The translations under genes were made by a program, and so were the position numbers. Below the pieces are notes generated by a model. That model was not told the DNA's origin. It worked only from the letters and a program-made list of their open reading frames with translations, and searched no databases. A stretch of 64,000 nt of DNA from Aeromicrobium sp. PE09-221 (GTDB taxonomy: Bacteria > Actinomycetota > Actinomycetes > Propionibacteriales > Nocardioidaceae). How positions within the stretch are numbered: position 1 is the stretch's first letter; each line of letters opens with the position of its first letter. Below are positions 1 to 9,880 of the stretch, piece by piece. The DNA lies in contig NZ_MIJB01000018.1 in the NCBI RefSeq assembly GCF_002174305.1, positions 1 through 64,000 of the forward strand, read 5' to 3'.

Positions 1-95
1 CCTCGGCAGGGGTGCTGGGATGGCTGATGAGTGCCGGCGAGGGAGGGGGTGTGCCGTCCCGAGCGGGGCCGCCATCGCCGGCGCCCCCGCCAAAG

Positions 96-1428
96 TTATG
101 TGGGGCGCCGTCGGTGGTTGCGTTTCCATTGGGTGGTTCTGGGTGTGCGGAATTCGGGGGTGCCGTCTCGTGGGTTCAGACGGCATTGGAGGTGTCCGGT
201 GTGGATTTGTCGGTGATGTTCGGCGCAGATGGGGATGGCGTCTTTGAGGTTGGTGGTTCCGCCGTCTGCCCAGGTCTCGTCTCCGTGGTGCGCTTCGCAC
301 TCCGTCGCGGCTATGCCCGTGGTGCGACGGCTCCATTCCGGGTGGGCGATCGCAGTCCGGGGTTGCGGCGCAGCCGCCGTCGCGGTTGGCGATCGCGATC
401 CGCTGATATCGGGTGAAGAGGCGTTCTTCGCGTCCGAGGTCGAGGGGAACCGATTCGCCAGCGAAGACTTGCGGGAGTAACTTCGCATCGCATGCCAGCC
501 GGCGGGTCTGTCCGGGCGAGAGGCGGGTGCCGTCGGTGGTGATGGTGCCGGGGGCGGCGTCCTCGATGCGCTGTTGGAGGTCGGTGAGGTTCATGTTGAC
601 GGTGACGAGGACGTTGTTTCCGCCGTGGTTCGGGAGCCGGTCGGTGGGGACGCGTTCGATCAGTTCACAGAATCCCTGTCCGACCCGGGTGGTGTAGTCG
701 TCGATCTCGCGTCCGAGCATGGACGCGCGGCGGGGTGAGGCGTAGGCGTCGAGCACGGTCTTGAGCATGGCTGCCTGCGCGTCGGGGATGGTGAACCGGC
801 CACTGGTGGTGCCGTCCCCGTTCGCCCACATGGACAGTCTCGTCTGTTCCCAGGCGTGCTGTTCCCGTTCGACCAGGAGTTCGGATTCGTGGCGGTCGAC
901 GGTGGTCTTGTCGGCCCATTGGTCGGCGATCCGGTCCGCCCGGGCGCGCAGGTCCTTGGGCGTGTACCGGCGGGCGTCGGCGATCAGGGCCTGTTCGGCC
1001 AGGGTGCGTTGTTCGGGTGTGGTGTTGGTGGGGAGGTTGTTGAGTCCGTCGGTGATGATCCGGGCCTGATTCAACGTCAGATCACCGGAAGAGAGTGCTT
1101 GGGCGGTGAGCGACTCCTCGGGCACTTCGCGGGCAACACCGAGCAACCGGTTTCCGGCGGTGCGGTCGTTGCCCAGATCCCTGCCGAGCAGGTCCCCGGT
1201 CGAGGCGGCGCCGTGGCGGCGGGCGAGGCGGCTGTCGTGGATCACCCTGGCCGCACGGACAGCCAACGCGTCGAGTCGGTTCTTGACCCGACCGACCGCG
1301 GCACTCAACTGTTGCGCGTCGGCGGGGGCGAGCCCGGCGCGGACGAGGGGGTCGAGTCGGTCGATCACCGCAGCCAACGCGGCAAGCTCGGCACCCAGTG
1401 GTGTGGGTTCGTTGAGTACTGCGGCCAT
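96..1428 (-). pseudogene. DUF222/HNH endonuclease (13E12-type), frameshifted
   Basis: From an ATG near the CRISPR side one frame encodes a typical DUF222 region (starting MAAVLNEPTPLGAELAAL) and runs as far as the first HNH cysteine pair (CAATPDCDRPP). The rest of the HNH fold (CEAHHGDETWADGGTTN, then ICAEHHRQIHTG) continues in another frame and ends at a TAA. The break coincides with a 38-nt hairpin sequence that also interrupts a paralogue near 50.6 kb. Joined, the protein would be about 430 residues, normal for this actinobacterial family. A LexA box lies upstream, so the gene was probably induced by DNA damage. The original frame has no stop before the window edge, so a long aberrant product is possible. 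Confidence 0.85.
300..337 (-). repeat. 38-nt hairpin element, copy A
   Basis: Read on the minus strand it begins AATGGAGCCGTCGC and ends GCGACGGAG. It folds into a 7-bp stem (CCGTCGC with GCGACGG) around a 15-nt loop holding a small GGC-ATA-GCC hairpin. It interrupts the HNH codons between the DRPP and CEAHH motifs. It matches the element at 50.56 kb at 35 of 38 positions; two of the three differences form a compensatory stem pair. Confidence 0.8.
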
Positions 1429-1463
1429 CTCTGTTCACCCCCGATTAAGAAACCTATCGGTGA

Positions 1464-1479
1464 TCGAACTGGTGTTCGA
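1464..1479. promoter_or_regulatory. LexA (SOS) box upstream of the left DUF222 gene
   Basis: TCGAACTGGTGTTCGA is a perfect TCGAAC-N4-GTTCGA palindrome, matching the Gram-positive and mycobacterial SOS consensus. It sits 36 nt upstream of the DUF222/HNH start codon on the minus strand. It also borders the presumed CRISPR leader, so an effect on array transcription cannot be excluded. Confidence 0.8.
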
Positions 1480-1481
1480 TC

Positions 1482-1623
1482 TGGTTCCTACTTTAGAGGA
1501 GTCCGCTGACACTTTCTGCCGTCATCCACACCCACCCCAAACGGGTCCCGTGGGTGATCGGGGCGTGGTAGAAAAGTGATGCTGAACCCGGTGAACGCCG
1601 GATGTTTGCCCAGGTCAGCAAGT
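1482..1623 (+). promoter_or_regulatory. Presumed CRISPR leader region
   Basis: This gene-free stretch precedes the first CRISPR repeat. In type I-E arrays the leader lies on the side where the repeat begins GTGCTCCCC, and the repeats here are most uniform on this side and most diverged at the far end, both consistent with the leader being here. No clear promoter hexamers are visible. Confidence 0.5.
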
Positions 1624-2750
1624 GTGCTCCCCGCACGAGCGGGGATGATCCACGACGAAAACGCCCCTCACCCAGACCGGGGTGGTGCTCCCCGCACGAG
1701 CGGGGATGATCCTTCCCGATCCACGCACCAGGCGGTTTCCGAAGAGTGCTCCCCGCACGAGCGGGGATGATCCCGAGACCGCCGACCTGGGCCCCGAGAA
1801 TCACTTGTGCTCCCCGCACGAGCGGGGATGATCCCTAGAAGCTGCTGAGCGGCTCGGGGTCAGCCTCAGTGCTCCCCGCACGAGCGGGGATGATCCGCCG
1901 ACATGGGTGGCGGCGTCCTCGCCGACAGCGTGCTCCCCGCACGAGCGGGGATGATCCCCCGCCGCGCACTTTTTTTCCCTCCCCCGCGGTGTGCTCCCCG
2001 CACGAGCGGGGATGATCCGGTTCTCCCCAGCCTATCCCCGCCCTCTTCCATGTGCTCCCCGCACGAGCGGGGATGATCCCGACGGCATCACCCGCGAGCG
2101 TCATGCCGAGGTGTGCTCCCCGCACGAGGGGGGATGATCCTGTCAGGTCGCACCAGATCACCCGCTCGGGGATGTGCTCCCCGCACGAGCGGGGATGATC
2201 CGGGACGGATACGGTCGATCAGCCACGATGCGAAGTGCTCCCCGCACGAGCGGGGATGATCCCTGGAAGGCCACGGTCGGCACCGCCATCCACGCGTGCT
2301 CCCCGCACGAGCGGGGATGATCCCGACAAACTGATCCACAACCTGAACAAGCTCCCGTGCTCCCCGCGCGAGCGGGATGATCCCGTGGCCGCGAGGGACG
2401 CGCTGGCGACCGAGTTGTGCTCCCCGCACGAGCGGGGATGATCCCGGGTGGACCAGACTGTCGGTCGAGCGATCTACGTGCTCCCCGCACGAGCGGGGAT
2501 GATTCCAAGACCGCCCATCGTGCAGCTCTTCGCCCTCGAGTGCTCCCCGTACGAGCGGGGATGATCCGGACGAGAACGGCGCTGTCGTCGGACGGGAGAC
2601 GTGCTCCCCGTACGAGCGGGGATGATCCCTCGCCGGACTTCTTCTCGACCTGTTCTGTGCGGTGCTCCCCGTACGAGCGGGGATGATCCCTGCTGGCACG
2701 CGAGCTTGGCGTCACTGCCGAGGTGCTCCCCGTACGAGCGGGGATGATCC
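1624..2750 (+). CRISPR. Type I-E CRISPR array, 19 repeats and 18 spacers
   Basis: The 28-nt repeat begins GTGCTCCCCGCACGAGC and ends GGGGATGATCC, with a CCCCGC/GCGGGG hairpin typical of Cas6e-processed type I-E arrays. Spacers are 33-34 nt and the period is 61-62 nt. Repeat 9 has a C-to-G change, repeat 13 lacks one G and carries CGCGCG, and repeat 15 ends GATTC. The last four repeats, from 2540 onward, all carry CGTACG instead of CGCACG, which marks an older or separately inherited block. No cas gene lies in the window, so the array is an orphan or is served by cas genes elsewhere. Confidence 0.97.
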
Positions 2751-2900
2751 GGCGGCGGTCGGGACGTGACGTGACTTTCCGTACGCGAGAGGTGGGTTAT
2801 CACGTACCTATCCCGGTCACGTGCGTGATAGCTCGCCGCCCGGCGTGAATCCGGTGCCCGTTGCCACGTGGTAGTCGTGATCGGACACTAGGGTGGCGAC

Positions 2901-3869
2901 ATGACCGCAGGCACTCTGGGAACCAGTGGGATCGACGTCAGCGTCGTGGGGCTCGGCTGCAATGCCTTCGGCGCCCGCATCGACGCCGAGCGCACTCAGC
3001 AGGTGGTCGACGCCTGTTTCGAGCACGGTGTGACTTTCTTCGACACGGCCGATGTCTATGGCCGGGGGCAGAGCGAGGAGCTGCTCGGCCGCGCCTTAGG
3101 TAACCGTCGCGACGAGGTGATCGTCGCGACCAAGTTCGGCATGGACCTGCAGGGCCTGAACGGTGACGACGGGGGATCACGCGGCCGCCCGGACTATGTC
3201 CGGAGGGCGTGTGAGGCCAGTCTTCGACGACTCGGCACGGAGGTGATCGACCTCTACCAGTTGCACACTCCCGACCCCTCGACGCCCATCGAGGACACGC
3301 TGGGGGCTCTCGACGAGTTGGTGCGCGAGGGAAAGGTGCGGGCGATCGGCTGCTCGAATTTCCAGGCGTGGCAGCTGGTCGACGCGCACTGGGTGTCGCG
3401 GATCCGGGATCTCGCATCGTTCGCCACGGCTCAGAACGAGTATTCGCTCTACAACCGTACTGCCGAAGTCGAGCTCACACCCGCCTGCGCGGAGCTGGGT
3501 GTGGGGTTATTGCCTTATTTCCCGCTCGCCTACGGACTGTTGACCGGGAAGTACCGTCGCGACAGCCCGCCCGAGGAGGGCACGCGGCTGGCCGAGGAGA
3601 ACCAGCGTCGTCGCTACGATGCCGCGGACTGGGACACGATCGAGGCGCTCCAGCGATTCGCCGATGCGCGGGGGATCTCGCTGCTCGATGTCGCGATCGG
3701 CGGTCTGGCCGCGCAACCGCAGGTGGCGAGCGTGATCGCCGGTGCAACCCGGCCCGAGCAGATCGCGGCCAATGTGAAGGCCGGCCGGTGGGTGCCGAGC
3801 GATGCCGATCGTGAGGAGCTCGACCAGATTGGCCGGCCCCGGCACAGCTACACCACCTTTGCCCCCTGA
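2901..3869 (+). CDS. Aldo/keto reductase
   Basis: This 322-residue protein belongs to the NADPH-dependent aldo-keto reductase superfamily, soluble TIM-barrel enzymes that reduce aldehydes and ketones. The catalytic tetrad is visible as D48 and Y53 in FFDTADVYGRGQSEE, K78 in IVATKFG and H122 in LYQLHTPD. Length is normal for the family. The start ATG lies about 20 nt after a short -10-like CACTAGGGT, so the message may have a very short leader. It stands alone between the CRISPR array and the RNase D group, so its substrate cannot be inferred. Confidence 0.9.
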   Translation: MTAGTLGTSGIDVSVVGLGCNAFGARIDAERTQQVVDACFEHGVTFFDTADVYGRGQSEELLGRALGNRRDEVIVATKFGMDLQGLNGDDGGSRGRPDYVRRACEASLRRLGTEVIDLYQLHTPDPSTPIEDTLGALDELVREGKVRAIGCSNFQAWQLVDAHWVSRIRDLASFATAQNEYSLYNRTAEVELTPACAELGVGLLPYFPLAYGLLTGKYRRDSPPEEGTRLAEENQRRRYDAADWDTIEALQRFADARGISLLDVAIGGLAAQPQVASVIAGATRPEQIAANVKAGRWVPSDADREELDQIGRPRHSYTTFAP

Positions 3870-4126
3870 CCACCCGACGCTCCCACGCCAGGGACCGATG
3901 GCGAGGCGTTCAGGCGGCCATAACCACCGCGACGCATCATCGTCGCTGCGTCAGGTGCGAGGTAGTGCGCCGGGTTGGGAAGCGCCTCACGGCGCGTGGC
4001 CGCTCGTAGCGGCTAATGTTGGGACCCGGGGCTTGCCGCAACCCGGCGCAGTGACCAGCGTATCGGCCATGGGGTCATGATCAAGGGCGGCGGGCGTGGC
4101 CCCATCGCACGCGATCCTCTCGAGGT
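3870..4126. other. Intergenic region between convergent genes
   Basis: No convincing gene is present. It separates the aldo-keto reductase from the convergent gene at 4127. A small perfect hairpin (GCCGCT-CGT-AGCGGC, 3999-4013) could contribute to termination, but it has no T-tract. Confidence 0.4.
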
Positions 4127-4720
4127 CTACTGCAGAGTGCCTGCGCGCTCGAGCTCGGCCGCGCGGCGCAGATCGCGCGCGGTCTCCACCAAGCGGGCTC
4201 CGCTGAGCACGTCGCCGTCCTCGCACTGACCGCGCCCCACGCCCACGATATGCGCGAAGGCGGCTGCCCGGTCGAGCGTGATGTCCAGGTGCTCGCCGAC
4301 GATGCCGCGTACGACGATGTCGACCAGCCGGACGACCTCCTCGGGGCCCGGCGGATCCACAACCCCGGCCAGCACCTCCTGGACCGGTGCGTAGGTCTTG
4401 CCGATCGCGAACTCGTGTGCCGCCCGTACCGGCTCGCGGTGGACCCACGTGCGCAGCACATAGAGCCGCCAGAGCGCACCGGCGAGGGAGTCCGGGGAGG
4501 CTAGCGCCCACAGCTCGGCGATCACGCCCAGGCCCTCGGAGTCGGCGAGGTGGAGGACCCGTTCGACCAGGTCGACATCCTCGTGATCGCGGGGGCCGCG
4601 TACGAGAAGGTGTGCCACCCGGTGCCCCGCCGCGGTGACCTCGGCGGGATCGGGACGATCATCGGCTTGCGCCTCGAACAGACCGGCGCCCGGCAGCGCC
4701 GGCTTATCGAAGTCCGCCAT
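4127..4720 (-). CDS. Conserved actinobacterial protein of unknown function
   Basis: A 197-residue, acidic, mostly helical soluble protein without signal peptide or membrane segment. Its central part (GLGVIAELWALASPDSLAGA, then WVHREPVRAAHEFAIGKTYA) reads like a structured helical domain. I do not recognise a named family. It lies downstream of the RNase D gene on the same strand with a gap of about 150 nt, so it may be co-transcribed or separate. Confidence 0.75.
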   Translation of the reverse strand: MADFDKPALPGAGLFEAQADDRPDPAEVTAAGHRVAHLLVRGPRDHEDVDLVERVLHLADSEGLGVIAELWALASPDSLAGALWRLYVLRTWVHREPVRAAHEFAIGKTYAPVQEVLAGVVDPPGPEEVVRLVDIVVRGIVGEHLDITLDRAAAFAHIVGVGRGQCEDGDVLSGARLVETARDLRRAAELERAGTLQ

Positions 4721-4867
4721 CGAAGTCCTCCCTTCGGCAGGGGGACGACATTAGCGAACCGGTCAAGACGGGGATGGTACGCCGCGACTCCGCGCCGATG
4801 TCGACGCCGGGCGGGGCGTCGAGAGAGGGCCGCGTGCCGAGAGCCACCCGGACAGCCTAGTGGCTCG

Positions 4868-6091
4868 TCACCGGGTCATGGCGGCAGCGATAGGCGCGGC
4901 GACGATGCCGACCTGCCACGAGCGCGCTCCCTGCTCCAAGAGAGCATCGCCGACGGACACCGAGTCGATGCGCGCGGGCGGGTCCCAAGCGAGTTGACGG
5001 ATGAGTCCGGGAGAGATGAGGTTCTCGCTGGGCAGATCGTGCTGCTCGGCGAGCTCGGTCACGACCGGCTTGGCTTTGGCGAGGCGTTCGGCGGCCTCGG
5101 GTCGCTTCTCGGGCCAGGCGCGCGGCGGAGGAGGACCGTCGTGACGTTGCGAGCTCGTCGGCAGGTCCTTCTCGTCGAGGGCGAGGGCCTCCTCGACGGC
5201 CGCGTGCCAGTCGTCGAAGAAGCGACGGGGACCGCGACCGCGCATGGCACGCGTCTCACGCAGTGCCGTGCGCGAGGCGGGGGCCTCTGCCGCGATCTCC
5301 AGGATCGCTGAGTCAGGCAGGATGCGTCCGGGGGTGACATCGCGGGCCGCGGCGATGCGGTCACGGGCATACCAGAGGGAGCGGACGATGGCGAGCGAGC
5401 GGCGGCCTCGGGCCTTGTGCAGACCCGAGGTGCGGCGCCAGGGCTCACTGCGCTCGGGGGGACCGGTGAAGCTCAGCAGCGCCTCGAACTCCTCCTGGGC
5501 CCAGCCGGCTTTGCCGGTGCGTTCGAGGTCGGCCTCGACCATCGTGCGCAGCTCGACCAGGACTTCGACGTCCAGGGCGGCGTACTCGAGCCACGGCTCG
5601 GGCAACGGGCGCGTGGACCAGTCGGCCGCGGAGAACTCCTTGGCGAGGCTCATCTGCAGGTAGTGCTCGACGAGACCGGCGAGGCCCACCCGCGGCAGGT
5701 TGAGCAGCCGCCCGGCCAGCTCGGTGTCGAAGAGCGAGGAGGGGCGCAGCCCCACCTCGGCGAGACAGGGGAGGTCCTGGGTGGCGGCGTGCAGGATCCA
5801 CTGCGCATCGCCGAAGGCCTCGTCGAGGGAGGTCAGGTCGTCGAAGGCGATCGGATCGACCAGGAAGGTGCCGGCCCCCTCGCGGCGGATCTGCACGAGA
5901 TAGGCCCGCTGCGAGTACCGGTAGCCGGAGGCGCGCTCGGCATCGAGGGCGACCGGTCCGTAGGCCAGAGACAGCTCGGCCACGGCCCGGGCGAGCTCAT
6001 TATCGTCATCGATCACGTGACCGAGAGGCTCACGCAGACCCAACCGCGGGAGAGCCGGCTCGGGCACGGTCTCAGGGACATCGTCGGTCAC
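4868..6091 (-). CDS. rnd: Ribonuclease D-like 3'-5' exonuclease with HRDC domain
   Basis: The 407-residue protein has the DEDD exonuclease signature: D50 and E52 in VALDAERASG, D106 in HAATQDLPCL, and Y170 with D174 in EYAALDVEVL. An HRDC-like helical domain follows at roughly residues 225-300. The family trims the 3' ends of tRNAs and other stable RNAs using two metal ions. The GTG start overlaps the stop of the upstream DUF3000 gene (GTGA), so the two are translationally coupled. This DUF3000-RNase D pair beside hemE is a recurrent actinobacterial arrangement. Confidence 0.9.
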   Translation of the reverse strand: MTDDVPETVPEPALPRLGLREPLGHVIDDDNELARAVAELSLAYGPVALDAERASGYRYSQRAYLVQIRREGAGTFLVDPIAFDDLTSLDEAFGDAQWILHAATQDLPCLAEVGLRPSSLFDTELAGRLLNLPRVGLAGLVEHYLQMSLAKEFSAADWSTRPLPEPWLEYAALDVEVLVELRTMVEADLERTGKAGWAQEEFEALLSFTGPPERSEPWRRTSGLHKARGRRSLAIVRSLWYARDRIAAARDVTPGRILPDSAILEIAAEAPASRTALRETRAMRGRGPRRFFDDWHAAVEEALALDEKDLPTSSQRHDGPPPPRAWPEKRPEAAERLAKAKPVVTELAEQHDLPSENLISPGLIRQLAWDPPARIDSVSVGDALLEQGARSWQVGIVAAPIAAAMTR

Positions 6092-6687
6092 CCGTGAGAC
6101 CCCCGTCGGTCATGGGCGGTACGGCGCAGCGGGATCACACCCGGTGTCAGCGGCGGGAGACCGGCGAGCTCAGCCAGCAGATGCATCCAGGCCTGGGCGT
6201 GACATCCGGTATCGGTATCGGTATCGGGAGACCAGGAGGCGCGCACCTCGACCTGCGCCGAGCTGCCGTCCTCGGCCATCTGACCGAAGCTGTCGGTGCG
6301 CACGACGGTGACGCTGCCGCTCGCCGCGTGGTATCCGGCCCCCTCGGCGTCGAGGGCATCGGTCAGCCAGCTCCATCCGACCTCGGTCAGCACTGGATCC
6401 GAGGCCATCTCCGGCTCGATATCGGCCTTGGCGAAGGTTACACAGCGAAAGCTGCCCTCCCACGCCTCATGGCCGGCCGGGTCGTACAGGCAGATGAAGC
6501 GGCCGGTGGCGACATCCTCCCCGGCGACCGCGAGATCACCGCTGATCGCATGGGCATAGGGCGCGATGCGCTGCGGTGGAGGCATCACGTGGATGGTCAG
6601 CTCCGGGCGGGCATCGACGCGCATGATCTGCTCGACCGCCCGCGTGAATGCTGCGGGCGTGCCGTCGACGTCGGTTCGCGCAGCCAC
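6088..6687 (-). CDS. DUF3000 family protein
   Basis: A soluble protein of 199 residues from a GTG start preceded by AGGA at good spacing. Longer in-frame extensions have no ribosome-binding site and would run into the hemE promoter. It contains the DUF3000 pattern around [20 protein letters not shown] and [15 protein letters not shown], and ends with [20 protein letters not shown]. The family is conserved in actinobacteria next to RNase D and divergent from hemE, but its biochemical role is unknown. It overlaps the RNase D start by 4 nt. Confidence 0.85.
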   Translation of the reverse strand: MAARTDVDGTPAAFTRAVEQIMRVDARPELTIHVMPPPQRIAPYAHAISGDLAVAGEDVATGRFICLYDPAGHEAWEGSFRCVTFAKADIEPEMASDPVLTEVGWSWLTDALDAEGAGYHAASGSVTVVRTDSFGQMAEDGSSAQVEVRASWSPDTDTDTGCHAQAWMHLLAELAGLPPLTPGVIPLRRTAHDRRGSHG

Positions 6688-6760
6688 ACCGGTGATCCTA
6701 GGTGGAAAGAGGTCGACCTGGGGTCTTCGACACGCGGCGACACCTGACAGACTCGATACC

Positions 6761-7798
6761 GTGACCACCTCGATGCCCGCCAGCCCTTTCCTGCAAGCCT
6801 GTCGGGGCGAGCGTCCCGACCACACGCCCGTGTGGTTCATGCGTCAAGCCGGCCGCTCGCTGCCGGAGTATCGCGCGGTCCGTGCCGAGGTGCCGATGCT
6901 CGAATCCTGCTTCCGCACCGATCTGGTCGTGGAGATCACGATGCAGCCGGTACGCCGTTACGGTGTCGACGCCGCGATCTTCTTCTCCGACATCGTGGTT
7001 CCGCTCAAGGCGATCGGGGTGGATCTGGACATCGTGCCCGGTACCGGTCCGGTGGTCGCCGAGCCCATCCGTTCAGCCGAACAGCTCACCGCGTTGCGCG
7101 ACCTGGAGCCCGACGATGTCAGCACGATCACCGCCGCGGTCGAGGCGCTCGTGGACGAGCTCGGACCGACCCCGCTCATCGGCTTCGCCGGCGCCCCCTT
7201 CACATTGGCCTCCTATCTCATCGAGGGCGGCCCCTCGCGCGATCACCGTCGCACCAAGCAGCTCATGTACAGCGACCCCGAGCTCTGGCACGCGCTTCTC
7301 GGACGCATCGCGCGGATCGGCGGGCAGTTCCTGCGCCTGCAGGTGCAGCACGGTGCTCGTGCGATCCAGCTCTTCGACTCGTGGGCAGGAACGCTGTCGC
7401 TGGAGGAGTACCGGACCTTCGTCCAGCCTCACTCGGCCGCGGTGCTCGCGGACGTCGCCGATCTCGGCGTGCCCCGTATCCACTTCGGAGTCGGCACGGG
7501 CGAGCTGCTCGGCGCGATGGGTGAGGCGGGTGCCGATGTCGTCGGCGTCGACTGGCGGGTGCCGCTGGACGTGGCGACACGACGCATCGGACCGGAACGC
7601 GCGGTGCAGGGCAATCTCGATCCCACCGTGGTCTTCGCGCCGACCGAGGTCGTGCATGAGCGTGCGGCGCGGGTTATCGAGGCCGGCACGGCCGCGCCGG
7701 GGCACATCTTCAATCTGGGGCACGGGGTCCTCCCCGACACCGACCCGGATGCGCTCGCGCGGCTGGTCGACTTCGTGCACGAGTACCCGGTCGGCTGA
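6761..7798 (+). CDS. hemE: Uroporphyrinogen III decarboxylase
   Basis: HemE removes four acetate carboxyls from uroporphyrinogen III to give coproporphyrinogen III in the cytoplasm. The N-terminal signature [15 protein letters not shown] contains the substrate-binding arginines, and FFSDIVVP carries the expected aspartate. At 345 residues from the GTG (or 341 from the ATG four codons later) the length is normal. Its TGA overlaps the hemG ATG (TGATG), so hemE-hemG-hemQ form an operon for the coproporphyrin-dependent haem pathway typical of Gram-positives. Confidence 0.97.
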   Translation: MTTSMPASPFLQACRGERPDHTPVWFMRQAGRSLPEYRAVRAEVPMLESCFRTDLVVEITMQPVRRYGVDAAIFFSDIVVPLKAIGVDLDIVPGTGPVVAEPIRSAEQLTALRDLEPDDVSTITAAVEALVDELGPTPLIGFAGAPFTLASYLIEGGPSRDHRRTKQLMYSDPELWHALLGRIARIGGQFLRLQVQHGARAIQLFDSWAGTLSLEEYRTFVQPHSAAVLADVADLGVPRIHFGVGTGELLGAMGEAGADVVGVDWRVPLDVATRRIGPERAVQGNLDPTVVFAPTEVVHERAARVIEAGTAAPGHIFNLGHGVLPDTDPDALARLVDFVHEYPVG

Positions 7799-9153
7799 TG
7801 CGTGTAGCGGTCGTCGGTGCCGGGATCGCGGGGCTGGCCTGTGCCCATGCGCTGCGTGAGGCAGGTATCGAGGTCGTGGTCTGGGAGACCGGCGACCGGG
7901 TGGGCGGCAAGCTGCGCCTCGAGGAGGTCGGGGGTCTGGTCCTGGACCAGGGCGCCGAGTCGATGCTGGCTCGTCGGACCGAAGGCCTGGAGCTCGTCGA
8001 GTGCCTCGGCCTCGGCGGCCGAGTGGTCCACCCCGAGCCGGCGCCCGCGACGCTGTGGACCCGCGGAGCATTGCGGCCGATGCCGCCGACCGTGATGGGG
8101 ATTCCGTCGGATCTCGAGGCTCTGGAGGCGTCTGGGGTCCTGGAGGGGACCGTCGAGCGTCGGGATGTCCCGGTGCCCGAGGATGACGTGTCGGTGGCCG
8201 ACTTCGTGACCCAGCGAGCCGGACGCGAGGTCGTCGACCGGCTGGTGGAGCCTCTCCTCGGCGGCGTCTACGCGGGGCACGCCGATCGGCTGTCCTTGAA
8301 GGCCACGGCTCCCATGATCGGCGCCCTCGGCTCGGACCCGATCGGTGCGGCGATCGAACGCCGTGCCGGGCAGCTCGCCGCCGGGCCGGCGGCGCCGGTG
8401 CTCGTCGGACTGGACGGCGGTATGGGGAATCTGCCGAAGGCGCTCGCCCGCGATCTCGACATCCGGCTGAACTCCACCGTCCGAGGAGTGCGGCGCGAGA
8501 ACGACGGGGGCTGGACGCTGGTGGTCGGCCCGACGACCCGCGCCGTGCGAGAGCGGTGCGATGCGCTGGTGCTGGCGGTTCCCGCCCCGGCGGCGTCGCG
8601 GCTGCTCGGCGATATCGCGCCGGCCGCGTCCTTCGCTCTCGCCGGCATCGACTACGCCTCGATGGCGCTGGTCACGCTCGTGCTCGACGGCGCCGAGCTG
8701 CCCGAGGGCTCGGGCTTTCTCGTGCCCCCGGTCGACGGACGCTCGATCAAGGCGGCGACCTTCGCGACCAATAAGTGGGCATGGCTGGCCAGGGAGGCAG
8801 GCGGAGCGAGTGTCGTGCGGGCCTCTCTGGGACGCGCGGGCGATGCCACGGCATTGCAGCGCTCCGATGAGGAGCTCGTGGGGCTCGCGCTCAGCGATCT
8901 CGGATCTGCGCTCGCTGGTGCCGGCACCCTGGGCACCGTGACAGCCTCCCGCGTGCAGAGATGGGGCGGAGGGCTGCCTCAGTACGACATCGGCCATCAG
9001 GACCTGGTGGCCCGGATCAAGGCCGATATCGCCTCGGTGCCCGGGCTGGCCGTCTGCGGAGCGGCCTACGACGGCGTGGGCATCCCGGCCGTCATCGCCT
9101 CTGCCCGCCAGGCTGCGCGCGCCATCACGACGGAAGGGACAATGGACATATGA
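7798..9153 (+). CDS. hemG: Coproporphyrinogen III oxidase (HemY/CgoX type)
   Basis: This 451-residue FAD enzyme oxidises coproporphyrinogen III to coproporphyrin III. The dinucleotide-binding motif [15 protein letters not shown] is at the extreme N terminus, followed by [14 protein letters not shown], and a C-terminal FAD contact lies in [20 protein letters not shown]. Translational coupling to hemE and the adjacent hemQ identify it as the oxygen-dependent coproporphyrinogen oxidase of the Gram-positive route rather than a protoporphyrinogen oxidase. There is no signal peptide, as expected for the soluble actinobacterial form. Confidence 0.95.
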   Translation: MRVAVVGAGIAGLACAHALREAGIEVVVWETGDRVGGKLRLEEVGGLVLDQGAESMLARRTEGLELVECLGLGGRVVHPEPAPATLWTRGALRPMPPTVMGIPSDLEALEASGVLEGTVERRDVPVPEDDVSVADFVTQRAGREVVDRLVEPLLGGVYAGHADRLSLKATAPMIGALGSDPIGAAIERRAGQLAAGPAAPVLVGLDGGMGNLPKALARDLDIRLNSTVRGVRRENDGGWTLVVGPTTRAVRERCDALVLAVPAPAASRLLGDIAPAASFALAGIDYASMALVTLVLDGAELPEGSGFLVPPVDGRSIKAATFATNKWAWLAREAGGASVVRASLGRAGDATALQRSDEELVGLALSDLGSALAGAGTLGTVTASRVQRWGGGLPQYDIGHQDLVARIKADIASVPGLAVCGAAYDGVGIPAVIASARQAARAITTEGTMDI

Positions 9154-9175
9154 ACGAGCGGAGCGAGCGAACAGT

Positions 9176-9880
9176 ATGAGCGTGCCGAATCAGGGGAAGC
9201 TGGCCAAGGAGATCAACGAGACGATCCGTTACACCATGTGGTCGGTCTTCCGACTCGATCGTCCGCTGGGCTCTGGCGATCGCACGTCGGAGGCCGCGGA
9301 GGTCGACGACTTGGTGGCACGGCTCGCCGAGGGCGATGTCGTGGTGCGAGGCACCTATGACGTCAGCGGCATGCGCGCCGACGCCGATCTGATGATCTGG
9401 TGGCACGCGTCAACGGCCGAGGCCTTGCAGGCGGCCTACAACGCCTTCCGGCGTACCGCGCTCGGCTCGCGGATGGTCCCAGTGTGGTCGCAGACGGCTC
9501 TGCACCGGCCGGCCGAGTTCAACCGCTCGCACATCCCGGCTTTCATGGCCGAGGAGGAGGTCCGCGACTGGGTCTGCGTCTACCCCTTCGTGCGCTCCTA
9601 TGAGTGGTACCTGCTGCCGGAGGACGAGCGCCGCGACATGCTGCGCGAGCACGGCATGCAGGCGCGGCCGTACCCGGATGTGCGCGCCAACACGGTGGCG
9701 TCCTTCGCGCTGGGGGACTACGAGTGGATGCTGGCCTTCGAAGCCGATGAGCTGCACCGCATCGTCGATCTGATGCGCGAGCTCCGCTCAAGCCGGGCGC
9801 GTCGCCATGTGCGGGAGGAGACCCCCTTCTACACGGGACGCAAGCGCAGTTGGGCCGAGCTCACCGATCTCTGGCCCTGA
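9176..9880 (+). CDS. hemQ: Coproheme decarboxylase (chlorite dismutase-like)
   Basis: HemQ/ChdC converts coproheme to haem b by two peroxide-dependent decarboxylations. The 234-residue protein shows the family pattern: [10 protein letters not shown] near the N terminus, the [17 protein letters not shown] segment, then [20 protein letters not shown]. It ends with [15 protein letters not shown]. It completes the hemE-hemG-hemQ operon. The 22-nt gap before it contains a near-palindromic AACGAGCGGAGCGAGCGAAC, a short sequence common between actinobacterial genes. Confidence 0.95.
   Translation: MSVPNQGKLAKEINETIRYTMWSVFRLDRPLGSGDRTSEAAEVDDLVARLAEGDVVVRGTYDVSGMRADADLMIWWHASTAEALQAAYNAFRRTALGSRMVPVWSQTALHRPAEFNRSHIPAFMAEEEVRDWVCVYPFVRSYEWYLLPEDERRDMLREHGMQARPYPDVRANTVASFALGDYEWMLAFEADELHRIVDLMRELRSSRARRHVREETPFYTGRKRSWAELTDLWP

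Noticed and set aside
96-1428. Prophage or IS origin for the HNH gene.
   Set aside because: There are no integrase, transposase, capsid or att-type repeats around either DUF222 gene. The family is chromosomal in actinobacteria.
1624-2750. Several 60-200 codon frames across the CRISPR array with repeated SPLVRGA or SCGEH units.
   Set aside because: They are translations of the repeats themselves and have no coding meaning.
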